Below, in pieces: positions 1 through 10,358 of a DNA stretch of 64,000 nucleotides. The notes beneath the pieces are model-generated. The model searched no databases. It was not told the DNA's origin and saw only the letters and a list, made by a program, of their open reading frames with translations. The stretch covers positions 111,570 to 175,569 of the forward strand of contig NZ_JBBAXC010000011.1 of NCBI RefSeq assembly GCF_037120725.1. Reading direction: 5' to 3'. The translations under genes and the position numbers were made by a program. The DNA comes from Bacillus spongiae. GTDB taxonomy: Bacteria > Bacillota > Bacilli > Bacillales > Bacillaceae_K. Each line of letters begins with the position of its first letter. Within the stretch, counting starts at the first letter, position 1.

Positions 1-392
1 ACCTCGTTGCGCAATCGATAACCATTATAATTCGTTTTAAAAATCGCGAATCGATAACGAGGAGTAAAAAGCAAACAAATTATTTGTCTAAGAAAGAGGA
101 AATCCTTGCTGCTGCTAAAGAGTTGTTTTTACAGCATTGGAATGGAAATGCTGTTCGATTACTAGGGATTACAACGAATGATTTAGTAGAGAAAGAAGGA
201 GCGATTAAACAGTTAGATTTATTTTCATATGAAAAAGAGGCAAAGGCTGAACCCCTTTTTAAGGCGATGGATGACTTGCGAAATAAATTTGGAAACGACA
301 TTGTCCAAAAAGGTATGAAAATTCGTGATAAAGAAACAACATCAAAGGAAGAGGGAACAAGTTTTAATAAAGATTTTTTGAGAGATAATTAA
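1..392 (+). CDS. Y-family DNA polymerase (DinB/Pol IV type), C-terminal part only
   Basis: The reading frame is already open at base 3 and runs to a TAA at 390-392, so the gene starts left of the window. About 129 residues are visible. They carry the end of the little-finger domain (NAVRLLGITTNDLV, then QLDLF), typical of DinB-type translesion polymerases. The QLDLF motif resembles the beta-clamp binding peptide of Pol IV. A Met inside the frame at 84 is not the real start. Position directly before gnd fits yqjH in the B. subtilis order (recalled). The catalytic palm is outside the window and cannot be checked. Confidence 0.85.
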   Translation, partial: LVAQSITIIIRFKNRESITRSKKQTNYLSKKEEILAAAKELFLQHWNGNAVRLLGITTNDLVEKEGAIKQLDLFSYEKEAKAEPLFKAMDDLRNKFGNDIVQKGMKIRDKETTSKEEGTSFNKDFLRDN

Positions 393-522
393 TAGCTCTG
401 GTCATAATAGGAAAGTAGATCATTTCACAGCGTATTATTTGAAACTTGGTTTGAACCTTGTTACAGTATAAGAATCATGTTCATCATTGAACAATCTTTA
501 TTCACGAAGGGAATGTTTTTAA

Positions 523-1935
523 ATGGCTACACAACAAATCGGTGTCATCGGTTTAGCAGTAATGGGAAAAAACTTAGCATGGAATATTGAAAGTAGAGGG
601 TATTCAGTATCTGTATACAATCGTTCCAATGAAAAGACCGAGCAAATGATGCTTGAATCAAACGGGAAAAATATTCACCCAACTTATAGTATCGAGGAAT
701 TTGTTCAGTCTTTAGAAACACCAAGAAAAATTCTTCTTATGGTTAAAGCTGGAGGAGCGACGGATGCGACGATTGAACAACTTATTCCACACTTGGATAA
801 AGGAGATATAATTATTGATGGTGGAAACACCTTTTTTGAAGATACAATTAGACGAAATAAAAAGCTAAGTGAACTAGGCTTTCATTTTATAGGAACAGGT
901 GTTTCTGGTGGAGAAGAAGGGGCACTAACAGGTCCATCAATCATGCCAGGTGGTCAAAAAGAAGCATATGATTTAGTTGCTCCTATATTAAAAGATATCG
1001 CAGCCAAAGTGAATGGGGAGCCGTGTACGACCTACATAGGTCCTGATGGTGCCGGGCATTATGTGAAGATGGTACATAACGGAATTGAGTATGGTGATAT
1101 GCAATTAATTGCTGAATCCTATTCTATAATGAAACATGTTTTAGGTTTATCAGCTGAGGAACTTCATGAAGTATTCTCAGACTGGAATAAAGGAGAGTTG
1201 GACTCCTATTTAATCGAAATTACCGCCGATATTTTCACCAAAGTAGATGAGGAAACGGGTAAGCCACTTGTTGATGTGATCCTTGATAAAGCTGGTCAAA
1301 AAGGAACTGGAAAGTGGACAAGTCAAAGTGCTCTAGACCTAGGGGTTTCTCTCCCAATCATTACAGAATCTGTTTTTGCAAGATTTATATCTGCAATAAA
1401 AGAGGAGCGCGTAAAAGCGAGTCAAGTGTTGAAAGGTCCTAAAGCGGAAAACTTCCAGGGGGATAAGCAAGCTGTCATTGAATCCATTAGAAAAGCACTT
1501 TACATGAGTAAAATTTGTTCCTATGCCCAAGGCTTTGCCCAAATGAAGGCAGCATCAGATGATCATGGTTGGGATATAAGCTACGGAGAGATTGCGATGA
1601 TCTTCCGAGGAGGCTGTATCATTCGTGCCCAATTTCTACAAAAGATTAAAGAAGCATATGATCGAGATGCTGACCTACCGAATTTATTGCTTGATCCATA
1701 CTTTAAAGGTGTCGTTGAGAACTATCAATCAGCCCTTCGCGAAGTGATTGCCGTCGCAATTCAAAATGGTGTTCCTGTACCATCTTTCTCAGCAGCATTG
1801 GCTTACTTTGATAGCTACCGTGCTGAAACGTTACCAGCGAATCTAATTCAAGCTCAACGAGATTACTTTGGTGCCCATACGTATCAGCGTGTTGATAAAG
1901 AAGGGATTTTCCATACTGAATGGATGGAGAAATAA
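523..1935 (+). CDS. gnd: 6-phosphogluconate dehydrogenase, decarboxylating
   Basis: 470 residues, full length for the family. It oxidises 6-phosphogluconate to ribulose 5-phosphate and CO2 in the oxidative pentose-phosphate pathway in the cytosol. The N-terminus has the Rossmann dinucleotide motif [16 protein letters not shown]. The substrate loop [11 protein letters not shown] (about residues 126-136), the catalytic stretch [17 protein letters not shown] (about 180-196) with its Lys and Asn, and a C-terminal Arg/His-containing tail all match the 6PGDH family. GAAGGGAA lies upstream of the ATG. A strong terminator follows. Zwf, the preceding enzyme of the pathway, is encoded about 1.7 kb downstream on the other strand, so the two are not one operon here. 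Confidence 0.97.
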   Translation: MATQQIGVIGLAVMGKNLAWNIESRGYSVSVYNRSNEKTEQMMLESNGKNIHPTYSIEEFVQSLETPRKILLMVKAGGATDATIEQLIPHLDKGDIIIDGGNTFFEDTIRRNKKLSELGFHFIGTGVSGGEEGALTGPSIMPGGQKEAYDLVAPILKDIAAKVNGEPCTTYIGPDGAGHYVKMVHNGIEYGDMQLIAESYSIMKHVLGLSAEELHEVFSDWNKGELDSYLIEITADIFTKVDEETGKPLVDVILDKAGQKGTGKWTSQSALDLGVSLPIITESVFARFISAIKEERVKASQVLKGPKAENFQGDKQAVIESIRKALYMSKICSYAQGFAQMKAASDDHGWDISYGEIAMIFRGGCIIRAQFLQKIKEAYDRDADLPNLLLDPYFKGVVENYQSALREVIAVAIQNGVPVPSFSAALAYFDSYRAETLPANLIQAQRDYFGAHTYQRVDKEGIFHTEWMEK

Positions 1936-1965
1936 GTTCATTTTGTTCTCCTTAGGTGTCAATTT

Positions 1966-2010
1966 AAGCTACACGAATTCAGTAAAAACTGATTTTGTGT
2001 AGCTTTTTTA
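1966..2010 (+). terminator. Intrinsic terminator after gnd
   Basis: Nine-base stem AAGCTACAC (1966-1974) pairs with GTGTAGCTT (1997-2005), followed by a T run to 2009. It lies 31 bases after the gnd stop. Confidence 0.85.
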
Positions 2011-2186
2011 GGCGCGGCTTTATTTACATTTAACTATTGTCCCACTAACAAAAAAGAATCCACTTTGATTGAATGGATTAAACTCTTTATAAAAGTTTGG
2101 ATCAATTTTTAAGTTGAAAGAACTTGTCATATGATTTTCTATTAACGTCCCTAGTACTTAATTTACGGTTTATCATTGGTTTTAGA

Positions 2187-2492
2187 TCAATATTTGATAC
2201 CTTCCATAGCCCTTTCAATATCATCCATATCATCTTCTCCAAGTGTATCATCAAATTTCTCTGATAATATCGTTCTAATTGTAGCTAGTCTATTCGCCAC
2301 TTTCCAATCATCAATAAAGTGTGTTGTTTCTTTTTCGTATTCAGCTCTATGCTGTGCTTCTCCATCTTCTAAAAATTTCTCACCGAAGTAAGAACCCATC
2401 TTATGTAATGAAATTAAAATAAGCTCTACCTCTTTTAGAGCATCAATTATTCTTTCGCCTGAATATGTAATGCTTTTATTTTTTTCTAACAT
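2187..2492 (-). CDS. Conserved-looking hypothetical protein, 101 aa
   Basis: Not recognised. The protein is mostly predicted helix and rich in charged residues, with an acidic stretch LGEDDMDDIERAMEG near the C-terminus. It has no signal peptide, membrane segment or Cys motif. The ATG is preceded on the minus strand by AAGGAGTG at a suitable distance, which supports a real gene. It stands alone between gnd and the cyclase gene. The 475 bases upstream of it, to the cyclase terminator, hold no other gene that I can support. Confidence 0.6.
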   Translation of the reverse strand: MLEKNKSITYSGERIIDALKEVELILISLHKMGSYFGEKFLEDGEAQHRAEYEKETTHFIDDWKVANRLATIRTILSEKFDDTLGEDDMDDIERAMEGIKY

Positions 2493-2906
2493 TCATTAAC
2501 ACTCCTTAGAGTTCTTGTGCGATTTCACAACAAGTCCTTCTATAATGCTGAATAGTTCTAGTAACTTCCTTATATTAGCATACAAGTGATTTTCGTTACT
2601 CCACAATAGGGCTTTTTATTAATTATCCGTTCTTTTTTCGACCTTATAGTTCTAACTGAAAAATAGCCTTTAGACTAAAGGGTAACATAAAACAGTGTAA
2701 CATTATTTCAATTCCACAAAGGGGGGAGTAGCTTTTCACATATATATAGAAGGAAAGCATTCTTCTATTAAATATATGCATTTTTTGTTATAGCAAATAT
2801 TAAATAAGCATAATAATGGTGAAAATGTATTGAGGGAAAGAATAATTAATCTGAAAATAGAATTTTTAGGTACTGAATCCTTGAAAAGAAAGGAATCGAC
2901 TTATAC

Positions 2907-2941
2907 AAAAAACACACACAGTGACAGTCACTGTGTGTGTT
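2907..2941 (-). terminator. Terminator of the zwf-cyclase operon
   Basis: Perfect 14-bp stem (2911-2924 with 2928-2941) and a 3-base loop. On the minus strand a T run follows. It lies just after the cyclase-family gene. Confidence 0.85.
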
Positions 2942-2968
2942 CGAGTCTCGTGCAGGTTCATTTACCGT

Positions 2969-3583
2969 TTACATCTTGTCCATTAGTAAAATTCGCGCTG
3001 GTGATGCATCTGTTCCTTGGATTTTTAAAGGAGCAGCAACCATAAAATATTCGCCTGCTTCGATATCTTCTAACTGTAGTCCTTCAACGATGATAATATT
3101 ATTGCTCATTAATGTTCGATGAGTAGGGTGGCCGTCTTGTGCACGCTCGATGCCAAGAGAGTCAATTCCTACTCCAGAAATGCCTTTTTCAACAAGAAAT
3201 TGAGCAGCATCTTCTGCAACATAAATAAATTCAACGTTAAACTCTTTGTCAAAAGAATTTTTCGTTTTTAATAATATAAAATCATCTTTTTCTATATTTA
3301 ATGAGGAGATATCTTGTTTTGAGATTTTACCTTCTGCTTTTGTCAAATCTAACACTTTTATATTTCGAACCAATTCTTCAATCCCAATCGTTTCAATCGT
3401 TTCACCATCATTAATCATGTGTAACGGTGCATCGACATGTGTTCCTGTGTGTACGTCTAGTGAAATACGAGATTCCGTCACATGACCGTTAGTTTCTGTA
3501 GAAATAGCTGGTTGTTTTTTAGGGTAGTTCTTCCATACTGGCATGCCAGTATAAATTGGTGCTGTAATATCATAAATTTTCAT
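2969..3583 (-). CDS. Cyclase family protein (kynurenine formamidase-like)
   Basis: 204 residues from the ATG at 3583. This start is preferred over 3610 because AGAAAGGA sits about eight bases before it. The family (Pfam putative cyclase, KynB-like) contains metal-dependent hydrolases that act on amides or lactones. The metal motif HTGTHVDAPLH is at about residues 45-55. A second conserved region, GVGIDSLGIER, is at about 140-150. The gene begins 20 bases after the zwf stop and ends at a terminator, so it is probably the second gene of a zwf operon. No tryptophan-catabolism genes are nearby, so kynurenine formamidase activity is not supported by context. A lactonase-type role beside Zwf would be attractive but is only inference. 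Confidence 0.85.
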   Translation of the reverse strand: MKIYDITAPIYTGMPVWKNYPKKQPAISTETNGHVTESRISLDVHTGTHVDAPLHMINDGETIETIGIEELVRNIKVLDLTKAEGKISKQDISSLNIEKDDFILLKTKNSFDKEFNVEFIYVAEDAAQFLVEKGISGVGIDSLGIERAQDGHPTHRTLMSNNIIIVEGLQLEDIEAGEYFMVAAPLKIQGTDASPARILLMDKM

Positions 3584-3603
3584 TGTTTTCGTTCCTTTCT
3601 CCC

Positions 3604-5106
3604 TTAACATTTATCTACTTCTAGGTTATGGATAGGCCACCAGAAGAAGTTGTCTTTTTCTAGTAAATCATCAGCTGCTTTAGGCCCCATAGAGCCTGAA
3701 GCATAGTTAGGAAAGCTTTTTTCTTCCGTTCTTTCCCAGTATTCAGAAATTTTATCTACAAAGCTCCAAGAAAGCTTTACTTCATCCCAATGAGTAAAGT
3801 TTGTTGCATCACCTAGCATACAATCATGAAGAAGTTTTTCATATGCTTCTGGCGTGTTCATGCCATGAATACCTGTATTAGAATAGCTTAATTTTACTGT
3901 CTTTGTTTTCAATTTATCGCCAGAATGTTTTGCATTTAAGTGAAGGGTAATCCCTTCTTCTGGTTGAATATGAATGACTAGTAAATTTGGAGCGAGTGGT
4001 TCTTCTGGATTGTAATACAAGTTCATTGGAATGTCTTTAAATTGTACGACAATTTTTGTGGCTTTAGAGGACATACGTTTTCCAGTACGAATGTAGAAAG
4101 GTACGCCAGCCCAGCGGAAATTATCAATCATTAGTTTCCCAGCCACATACGTTTCCGTATTTGATTCTGGGTCTACATTGACTTCATCTCGGTATCCTGT
4201 TAAATCCCCTTCGGTGATGCTCCCTTTATCGTATTGTCCACGAACAAAGTAGTCTTCAATCTCTTCTCCTTCAATTGGTCGAAGAGCACGGAACACTTTT
4301 ACTTTTTCACTACGGACTTCATCTGTCGTTAAACGTATTGGGGGTTCCATAGCAAGAAGAGCAACCATTTGTAGCATATGGTTTTGAACCATATCTCGTA
4401 ATGCACCACTTTTTTCATAATATCTTCCACGTTCTTCTACTCCTAGTGTTTCGCTAGAAGTAACTTGAATATTAGAAATATAGCGGTTGTTCCAAAGTGG
4501 TTCGAATAATGCATTGGCAAATCGAATAACTTCTATATTTTGAACCATATCTTTTCCTAAATAATGGTCAATTCGATAGATGTCATCTTCAATAAATGCT
4601 TCACGAATTTGAGTATTTAGCTTTTCGGCAGAAGGTAAGTTATGTCCAAATGGTTTTTCGATGACTAAACGATGGAAGCCATTTGTGTCCTTTAATCCTT
4701 CTGATTTTAAATGGTCTGTAATCGTCCCAAAAAATTCAGGCGCCATAGCTAAATAGAAAATTCGATTTCCTTGAAGTTCATATTTCGTATCTAATTGGTC
4801 AGCTAATTCTTTTAACTTTATGTATGATTCAGAGTTCGAAACATCATGTGGTTGATAGTAGAAATGAGAAATAAATTCCTCAATATCTTCGCTTTGACCA
4901 ATCGATGTTAAAACAGAGTCTCTCACATGTGATTGAAACGTTTCATGTGTCCAGTCTCTTCGTGCGACGCCAACGACCGCAAATTTCTTAGAAATTCTAC
5001 CTTTTCTAAATAAATGAAATAACGAAGGGAATAGCTTTCGTTTGGCTAAGTCTCCTGTTGCACCAAATATCATAATGAGACTAGCAGGTGTACCGTTATT
5101 GTTCAC
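3604..5106 (-). CDS. zwf: Glucose-6-phosphate 1-dehydrogenase
   Basis: 500 residues, normal length. It oxidises glucose 6-phosphate to 6-phosphogluconolactone with NADP+, the entry step of the oxidative pentose-phosphate pathway. N-terminal Rossmann motif IFGATGDLAKRKLFPSLF (about residues 13-30). The conserved substrate site RIDHYLGKDMVQNI (about 178-191) carries the catalytic His. Conserved RTGKRM is near residue 340. The gene faces gnd, and the cyclase-family gene follows on the same strand after 20 bases. Confidence 0.97.
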   Translation of the reverse strand: MNNNGTPASLIMIFGATGDLAKRKLFPSLFHLFRKGRISKKFAVVGVARRDWTHETFQSHVRDSVLTSIGQSEDIEEFISHFYYQPHDVSNSESYIKLKELADQLDTKYELQGNRIFYLAMAPEFFGTITDHLKSEGLKDTNGFHRLVIEKPFGHNLPSAEKLNTQIREAFIEDDIYRIDHYLGKDMVQNIEVIRFANALFEPLWNNRYISNIQVTSSETLGVEERGRYYEKSGALRDMVQNHMLQMVALLAMEPPIRLTTDEVRSEKVKVFRALRPIEGEEIEDYFVRGQYDKGSITEGDLTGYRDEVNVDPESNTETYVAGKLMIDNFRWAGVPFYIRTGKRMSSKATKIVVQFKDIPMNLYYNPEEPLAPNLLVIHIQPEEGITLHLNAKHSGDKLKTKTVKLSYSNTGIHGMNTPEAYEKLLHDCMLGDATNFTHWDEVKLSWSFVDKISEYWERTEEKSFPNYASGSMGPKAADDLLEKDNFFWWPIHNLEVDKC

Positions 5107-5641
5107 AATTAGGACCTCACTTTTTATTCATTCATTACATCTGCGCTCCTTAAATAGGATAGCACTTTTCTTATATAAAATCACTTTACTGATTCAATAT
5201 TTTAGCCATTTTGAACGTACTATGCAACCAATATGCAACAGACCTTTATGAATTCTAAAGGAAGTATAGTGAAAGGAGAAAGGGTCATGACCGAGGTGTA
5301 AAATTGTAGATGCTCGTATTTCGTACGGAAGAGTATTTTAAAGATAATATGATCTCCTATCGGTATTACTTGATTTAGTAGGCCAGTCATTCATAATATG
5401 TGTGAAAGTAGTGTATATAATGCAGGAGAAGTATAACGATCTGCAGAAGCATTCATGTATGGCACGGAGTTTCTAGCATTGCTTTCCATAAATATAGTAG
5501 GTGGTTTTTCTCTAGTTCTATTGAAAATTGAAGATGTGAATGGATATCTTTGATAGTAGAGGAGATTACGCTATAAAATAGGTAGGGATAAACGTTAAAA
5601 ATCAAAAGGTATGGTATGATGACGAGGAAGGAGTGAGAAAG
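5107..5641. other. Intergenic region between divergent zwf and rnz
   Basis: About 535 bases without a supportable gene. It must hold the promoters of both divergent genes, but I could not assign clear -35/-10 boxes. Short frames here lack ribosome binding sites. Confidence 0.5.
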
Positions 5642-6571
5642 ATGGAACTACTTTTTTTAGGAACAGGAGCAGGAGTGCCAGCCAAGTTGAGAAATGTGTC
5701 TGCTGTAGCTTTAAAGCTTCTTCAAGAGCGCGGGGCTGTTTGGCTTTTTGATTGTGGAGAAGCGACACAGCATCAAATATTACATACTCGTTTAAAACCC
5801 AGAAGAATTGAAAAGATATTTATTACTCACTTACATGGTGACCATATCTATGGATTGCCGGGGCTACTCGGGAGTCGCTCTTTCCAAGGAGGAAAAGAAG
5901 GAGTCACCGTTTATGGACCGAAAGGATTGAAAGAATTTATAACGGTGACACTCTCCGTTAGCAAAACGCATTTACAATACCCTTTAAATATAATGGAAAT
6001 CGAAGAAGGCATTCTATTTGAAGATAAGGATTTTATTGTCGAAGCCAAAAAGCTAGACCATGGCATTGACTCGTATGGTTATCGCATTCAAGAAAAAGAG
6101 CGACCAGGACCGTTGCTTGTAGAAAAACTAAAAGAGCAAGGCATGATGCCTGGACCGTATTACCGTGAGCTTAAAGAAGGAAAAAAAGTGGTTTTAGAAA
6201 ATGGGTCCGTCATCAACGGGGTTGATTATTTAGGTGACAGTCAAAAGGGAAGGGTTGTAACGATATTGGGTGATACAAGACCATGTACTGCAGCCCTTCA
6301 ATTAGCAGAAGATGCAGATGTTCTCGTTCATGAAGCTACATTTGCAGATGGGAATGAAGAGATGGCTTGGGAGTATTATCATTCAACGATTTCTCAAGCT
6401 GTTGATATCGCAAAAAAATCCAACGCGAAGCTGCTTTTGCTCACTCATATTAGCTCTCGTTATACAGAGGAGGACGGTCGTCAATTAGAGGCAGAAGCAA
6501 AGCAGCTATTTGACAATTGTGTGATTGCCTCTGATTTTTTGGAGGTAAAGGTTCCTTTACAGACAGAGTAA
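5642..6571 (+). CDS. rnz: Ribonuclease Z (tRNA 3' processing endonuclease)
   Basis: 309 residues from the ATG at 5642. A GTG at 5633 is in frame, but AGGAAGGAG (5624-5632) is best spaced for the ATG, and the protein then begins [13 protein letters not shown] as is usual. RNase Z cuts pre-tRNA 3' of the discriminator base. The metallo-beta-lactamase Zn motif [13 protein letters not shown] has His63, His65, Asp67 and His68. Further ligands are in LGDTRPC and VHEATF, and in the C-terminal LLTHISSRY. The length matches the bacterial short-form enzyme. It has its own terminator. Confidence 0.96.
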   Translation: MELLFLGTGAGVPAKLRNVSAVALKLLQERGAVWLFDCGEATQHQILHTRLKPRRIEKIFITHLHGDHIYGLPGLLGSRSFQGGKEGVTVYGPKGLKEFITVTLSVSKTHLQYPLNIMEIEEGILFEDKDFIVEAKKLDHGIDSYGYRIQEKERPGPLLVEKLKEQGMMPGPYYRELKEGKKVVLENGSVINGVDYLGDSQKGRVVTILGDTRPCTAALQLAEDADVLVHEATFADGNEEMAWEYYHSTISQAVDIAKKSNAKLLLLTHISSRYTEEDGRQLEAEAKQLFDNCVIASDFLEVKVPLQTE

Positions 6572-6590
6572 AGGTATACGGTATTAAAGT

Positions 6591-6636
6591 TGTGACGAAA
6601 GAAGAATGGGAGCCATCTTCTTTCGTCACAGTCTTT
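6591..6636 (+). terminator. Intrinsic terminator after rnz
   Basis: A 14-bp stem (6591-6604 with 6617-6630), extended by an inner ATGG/CCAT pair, is followed by CTTTTTT. Confidence 0.9.
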
Positions 6637-6816
6637 TTTACTGAATGTTTGTTAAAATAGGTATTTTATTTTTGTGGGGGGATGTAGGAAAATGTAACTA
6701 AAAATTAAATTTTCTAAATTTTCTAATTGTGTTCTTGTAACATTTCTATTAAACTATTTTTAAATGTGTTATTTTGTTTATAGGATATTATTAGTCGGCG
6801 GTTTAGGGGGAATTGT

Positions 6817-8121
6817 ATGAGTGTTGAGTCTATGCTACAAATATTACTATTAAATTATCTATTTATTTTAATTGTAACGGTAACCAGTTTACTCCTTCTT
6901 GATCGTAATGTCCTCTTATTTTCTAGTCTTCCGAAAAGAAGAATCTTTATTTTCTTCGGTTCTTCCCTTTCCATTTTATTCTGCATCTTTTTTCCTATCT
7001 CACTAACATCTAACTTTCAATTTGACCTTCGAATGGTTCCAATGATTTTAGGAGGATTATATGGCGGTCCTCTAGTTAGTATAGGGTTGTATATTGTAAC
7101 GGTTACGGCTCGCTCCTTTATTGAGGGAGATGGAATAATGAGTACGTTTATTACAACTGGTGTATTCCTTATTTTTGCGGGAATGTTGTCGAATCGATTT
7201 ATATTGTATTCAAGTAAAAAACGAATACTGGTTGGTAGTATATTTGTTTCTGTGTCACCATTATTTGTTTATATAGTGTCCTATCTAGTTTGGAATTTTC
7301 ATATTCCTTTGAATCTCATGTTTTTTGGAATAATATTCAGTGCTTCTTGTGCGCTGTTAACGATCTTAATCATTGAATTTATGGTCAAGCACTTTATTGT
7401 AAATGATAAAATTATACACGCCAAAAAATTAGAAATGGTTAGTAGTATGGCTGCAAGCGTCAGTCATGAAATTCGCAACCCTTTAACAACGACGAAAGGC
7501 TTTTTACAATTACTTGAGGAAACGGAAGTGGACGCAACGCGTCTACAATATTTTGAGTTGTCTTTAGCTGAACTAGAGAGAGCTGAAAGTATTATTAATG
7601 GCTTTTTAACTTTCGCAAAGCCAACATTACATCATTTTGTCCCTTTAAATATAAAGAAGGATATCGAGAAATTGCTAGAAATTATTTCCCCGATGGCGAA
7701 TATGAATAGCGTAAACATTCAAACGGACCTTTCCGATATTCAAGTATTAGGTGATGAAAAGCTTTTCAGACAGGCGCTCTTAAATATTGTGAAGAATAGT
7801 ATTGAAGCGATGCCTAGTGGTGGGGTATTGAGGATCAAAGCAAAGCAAACTAGTAAAGGAGTAGTCATTTCTATCAGTGATACTGGAGTAGGGATGAGCG
7901 CGGACCAGATTCAACGTATTGGAGAGCCCTATTTTACGACTAAAGATCAGAATGGTACGGGATTAGGAATGATGGTGACATATCGAATCCTTCAACTGAT
8001 GAAAGGAAGAGTATACGTTCAAAGTCAACTAGGAGAAGGAACTTGTTTTACTTTAGTTTTTCCACCCCTCACTGCAATCGGGGCAAAAGTTCAAAAAAGT
8101 GAAACGGCGAACTCGATTTAG
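6817..8121 (+). CDS. Membrane sensor histidine kinase, LytS/YhcK-type 5TM input domain
   Basis: 434 residues. The first about 190 residues hold five to six hydrophobic segments with the GLYGGPLVSIGLYIVTV pattern of the 5TM-LYT receptor domain. A HisKA domain follows, with the phospho-acceptor His217 in SHEIRNPLTTTKG. The HATPase domain has an N-box (NIVKNSIEAMP), DTGVGMS and GTGLGMM. The layout resembles KinB-type sporulation kinases, which pass phosphate to Spo0F and are not paired with a regulator gene. No response regulator is adjacent. AGGGGG precedes the ATG. The ligand is unknown. The kinase stop codon lies within the terminator hairpin of the convergent namA gene. Confidence 0.9.
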   Translation: MSVESMLQILLLNYLFILIVTVTSLLLLDRNVLLFSSLPKRRIFIFFGSSLSILFCIFFPISLTSNFQFDLRMVPMILGGLYGGPLVSIGLYIVTVTARSFIEGDGIMSTFITTGVFLIFAGMLSNRFILYSSKKRILVGSIFVSVSPLFVYIVSYLVWNFHIPLNLMFFGIIFSASCALLTILIIEFMVKHFIVNDKIIHAKKLEMVSSMAASVSHEIRNPLTTTKGFLQLLEETEVDATRLQYFELSLAELERAESIINGFLTFAKPTLHHFVPLNIKKDIEKLLEIISPMANMNSVNIQTDLSDIQVLGDEKLFRQALLNIVKNSIEAMPSGGVLRIKAKQTSKGVVISISDTGVGMSADQIQRIGEPYFTTKDQNGTGLGMMVTYRILQLMKGRVYVQSQLGEGTCFTLVFPPLTAIGAKVQKSETANSI

Positions 8122-8134
8122 TTCGCCGTTTCAC
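8093..8134 (-). terminator. Terminator of namA, overlapping the kinase 3' end
   Basis: A 15-bp perfect stem (about 8099-8113 with 8120-8134) is followed on the minus strand by six T (plus-strand A run 8093-8098). It also covers the stop codon of the convergent kinase gene. Confidence 0.85.
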
Positions 8135-8159
8135 TACAATTACTCTACTTTAATTAACG

Positions 8160-9176
8160 TCACCAACCTCGTTCGTATGGCTTAGGTGCGTCGATTTCAA
8201 CATCAAGGTCCTTAGCTGCGCTTCTTGGCCAGTATGGATCCCTTAACAATTCTCTCCCAATAAAGATTAAGTCAGCTCGATCATTTTGAAGGATTTCTTC
8301 TGCTTGCCACCCATTTGTGATCAGCCCGACTGCTCCCGTTTTAACGTCAGCTCCATGCTTAATTGTTTCAGATAGTTTGACTTGATAACCAGGGAATACT
8401 GGGATTTTCGCGGGAACGACTGCTCCTGAACTTACGTCAATTACGCTTACTCCTTGCTCCTTCATCCAGGCCCCTATGTTTATGTAGTCTTCTGCCTGCA
8501 ATCCATCTGGATGGTAATCATGAGCCGAAACACGAACGAATATGGGTCCTTCCCATACTTCTTTTACGGCTTCAATTATTTTGCGTAAAAAAAGGTATCT
8601 TCCTTCAGGAGAGCCTCCGAATTCATCTGTTCGATGATTCGTTAGAGGAGATAAAAATTCATTAATTAAATATCCGTGGGCGGCATGAATTTCAATTACA
8701 TCATAATGGGCTTTTTTCGCCCGAAGAGCTCCTTCTTTAAAAGCGGAGATCGTTGAATAAATATCCTCCAAACTCATTTCTTTTGGTGTTTGCATATTAT
8801 CATGAAAGGGAATGGGTGATGGAGCGATAATTTCACCTTCAACCATTGCTTTTCTTCCAGCGTGCGCAAGCTGAATTCCTATTTTACTTCCTTGCTCCTT
8901 CACAAGAGTAACAAGCTCAGTTAAGCCCTCTATATGTTCATCAGACCATATCCCTAAATCTCGTGAGGATATTCTCCCTTGTGGAGTCACAGCAGTTGCT
9001 TCTTGTATTATCAGCCCTACACCACCTACTGCGCGACTCGTATAATGCGTTTTGTGCCAATTTTCTACTTTCCCATTTTCATCGTGAGAAGAGTACATGC
9101 ACATCGGTGCCATGACGATTCTGTTTTTTAATGCTAACCCTTCTAACTGAATTGTTTCAAAAAGTTTTGTCGTCAA
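8160..9176 (-). CDS. namA: NADPH dehydrogenase, old yellow enzyme family
   Basis: 338 residues from a TTG at 9176. GGAGGG lies six bases before it, and the length equals B. subtilis YqjM. A longer frame to 9224 has no such site. FMN-dependent ene-reductase of the YqjM class, acting on alpha,beta-unsaturated carbonyls. The YqjM-type active-site residues are in place: Cys26 and Tyr28 (PMCMYSS), then the HAGRK loop and [14 protein letters not shown] with the substrate-binding His pair. The C-terminus RGW contains the arginine finger known from YqjM. The gene is single and convergent with the kinase. Confidence 0.95.
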   Translation of the reverse strand: MTTKLFETIQLEGLALKNRIVMAPMCMYSSHDENGKVENWHKTHYTSRAVGGVGLIIQEATAVTPQGRISSRDLGIWSDEHIEGLTELVTLVKEQGSKIGIQLAHAGRKAMVEGEIIAPSPIPFHDNMQTPKEMSLEDIYSTISAFKEGALRAKKAHYDVIEIHAAHGYLINEFLSPLTNHRTDEFGGSPEGRYLFLRKIIEAVKEVWEGPIFVRVSAHDYHPDGLQAEDYINIGAWMKEQGVSVIDVSSGAVVPAKIPVFPGYQVKLSETIKHGADVKTGAVGLITNGWQAEEILQNDRADLIFIGRELLRDPYWPRSAAKDLDVEIDAPKPYERGW

Positions 9177-9329
9177 TCTTATCCCTCCAACGGTTACTTG
9201 TTTTAATCGTTTAGACGATTCCATTATAACAAGGTGAAAAGTGGGAAGGAAAAAATGTGCTCACGTTCCTCGTACCCTACAGCATGAACGTCGAATGAAT
9301 AACAAGCATTCTTTGATTATATTTAGTCA

Positions 9330-10172
9330 TTACGCGTTCTTTATTTGAGTAGTTATCGTTTGTTGAACGTTTTTGCGTAGTGAGGCTGCCTTTAGCGTGG
9401 CCGTTTCGATGCATTGGTATAATGCCTTATCAACGTGACATTGTTGAAGTACCTGCAGTCCTGCTTCTGTTGTTCCGCCTGAACTTGTTACATCTTCTCT
9501 AAGTGCTGATGCTCCTTTGGGGGAAGTTATCAGCATCTCTCCAGCTCCAATCAGGGTTTGTTGAATCAAAAGCTTAGCAGTCCTTTGGTCCATACCAAGC
9601 TTGCCTGCTGCAAGCTGCATTTGTTCTATTAAATAATAAAAGTATGCAGGTCCACTTCCTGATAATGCGGTGACAAGATCAAGCTGCTCCTCTGGAATTT
9701 CTGTGACGGTTCCAATGGATTGAAAAAGAGAATACGCAATCTGTTTTTGCTTTTCATTCGTGTAAGGATTAAACGTAAACGCAGTCGCAGATTTGCATAT
9801 GGCGGCAGATGTATTAGGCATTGCTCTAGAAATGGCTATTTCCATTCCTATCATTTCTTCCATCAGCCTTGTCGATATGCCCGCCATTAAACTAATAATG
9901 AGTACATCTTTACATAAATATGGTTTAATCGCCTGAATGGAATCAAAGGCATCTTTTGGTTTAACTGAAAAAATTAACAAGTCAATATTTTCCATGAATT
10001 TAGAGAGGTCATACGTTGTGTGAATATGGTGTTTGGTGGAGAGAGCAGCAAGTTTTGTTTTGTTATGTTTATTTGTTACCCACACGTCATCACACTTTAG
10101 TGCTTGTTTTTTTAGTGCACCTACTAGCATTGCCTGTGTCATAGCTCCCGCTCCAATAAATCCCGTTTTCAT
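9330..10172 (-). CDS. proI: Pyrroline-5-carboxylate reductase
   Basis: 280 residues. It reduces 1-pyrroline-5-carboxylate to proline, the last step of proline synthesis. The N-terminus GFIGAGAMTQAML is the nucleotide-binding motif. SRAMPNTSAAI (about residues 116-126) and LSGSGPAYFYYLIE (about 167-180) are signatures of the family, and the C-terminal helical domain ends with TSSGGTTEAGL. The place between namA and the MBL gene fits proI (yqjO) in B. subtilis rather than another P5CR paralogue; the symbol rests on that synteny. Confidence 0.93.
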   Translation of the reverse strand: MKTGFIGAGAMTQAMLVGALKKQALKCDDVWVTNKHNKTKLAALSTKHHIHTTYDLSKFMENIDLLIFSVKPKDAFDSIQAIKPYLCKDVLIISLMAGISTRLMEEMIGMEIAISRAMPNTSAAICKSATAFTFNPYTNEKQKQIAYSLFQSIGTVTEIPEEQLDLVTALSGSGPAYFYYLIEQMQLAAGKLGMDQRTAKLLIQQTLIGAGEMLITSPKGASALREDVTSSGGTTEAGLQVLQQCHVDKALYQCIETATLKAASLRKNVQQTITTQIKNA

Positions 10173-10358
10173 GAAAAATCCCTCCTAATTTAGTAAGGTA
10201 GTAGTTTACTCGTTCTTTTTGCTAAGTAATAATTCATTATATTTACTTACGACATAGATATGAGAGAAAGTTAGGGGGTTAAAAGGAATTCAATGACATT
10301 TTACTAAAAAAACGATAAACTAAAGAATATACGATTGAAAAAGTAAGGGGATACAAAT

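Noticed and set aside
2830..3045. 71-codon plus-strand ORF
   Set aside because: It runs through the terminator and the antisense of the cyclase gene; shadow frame.
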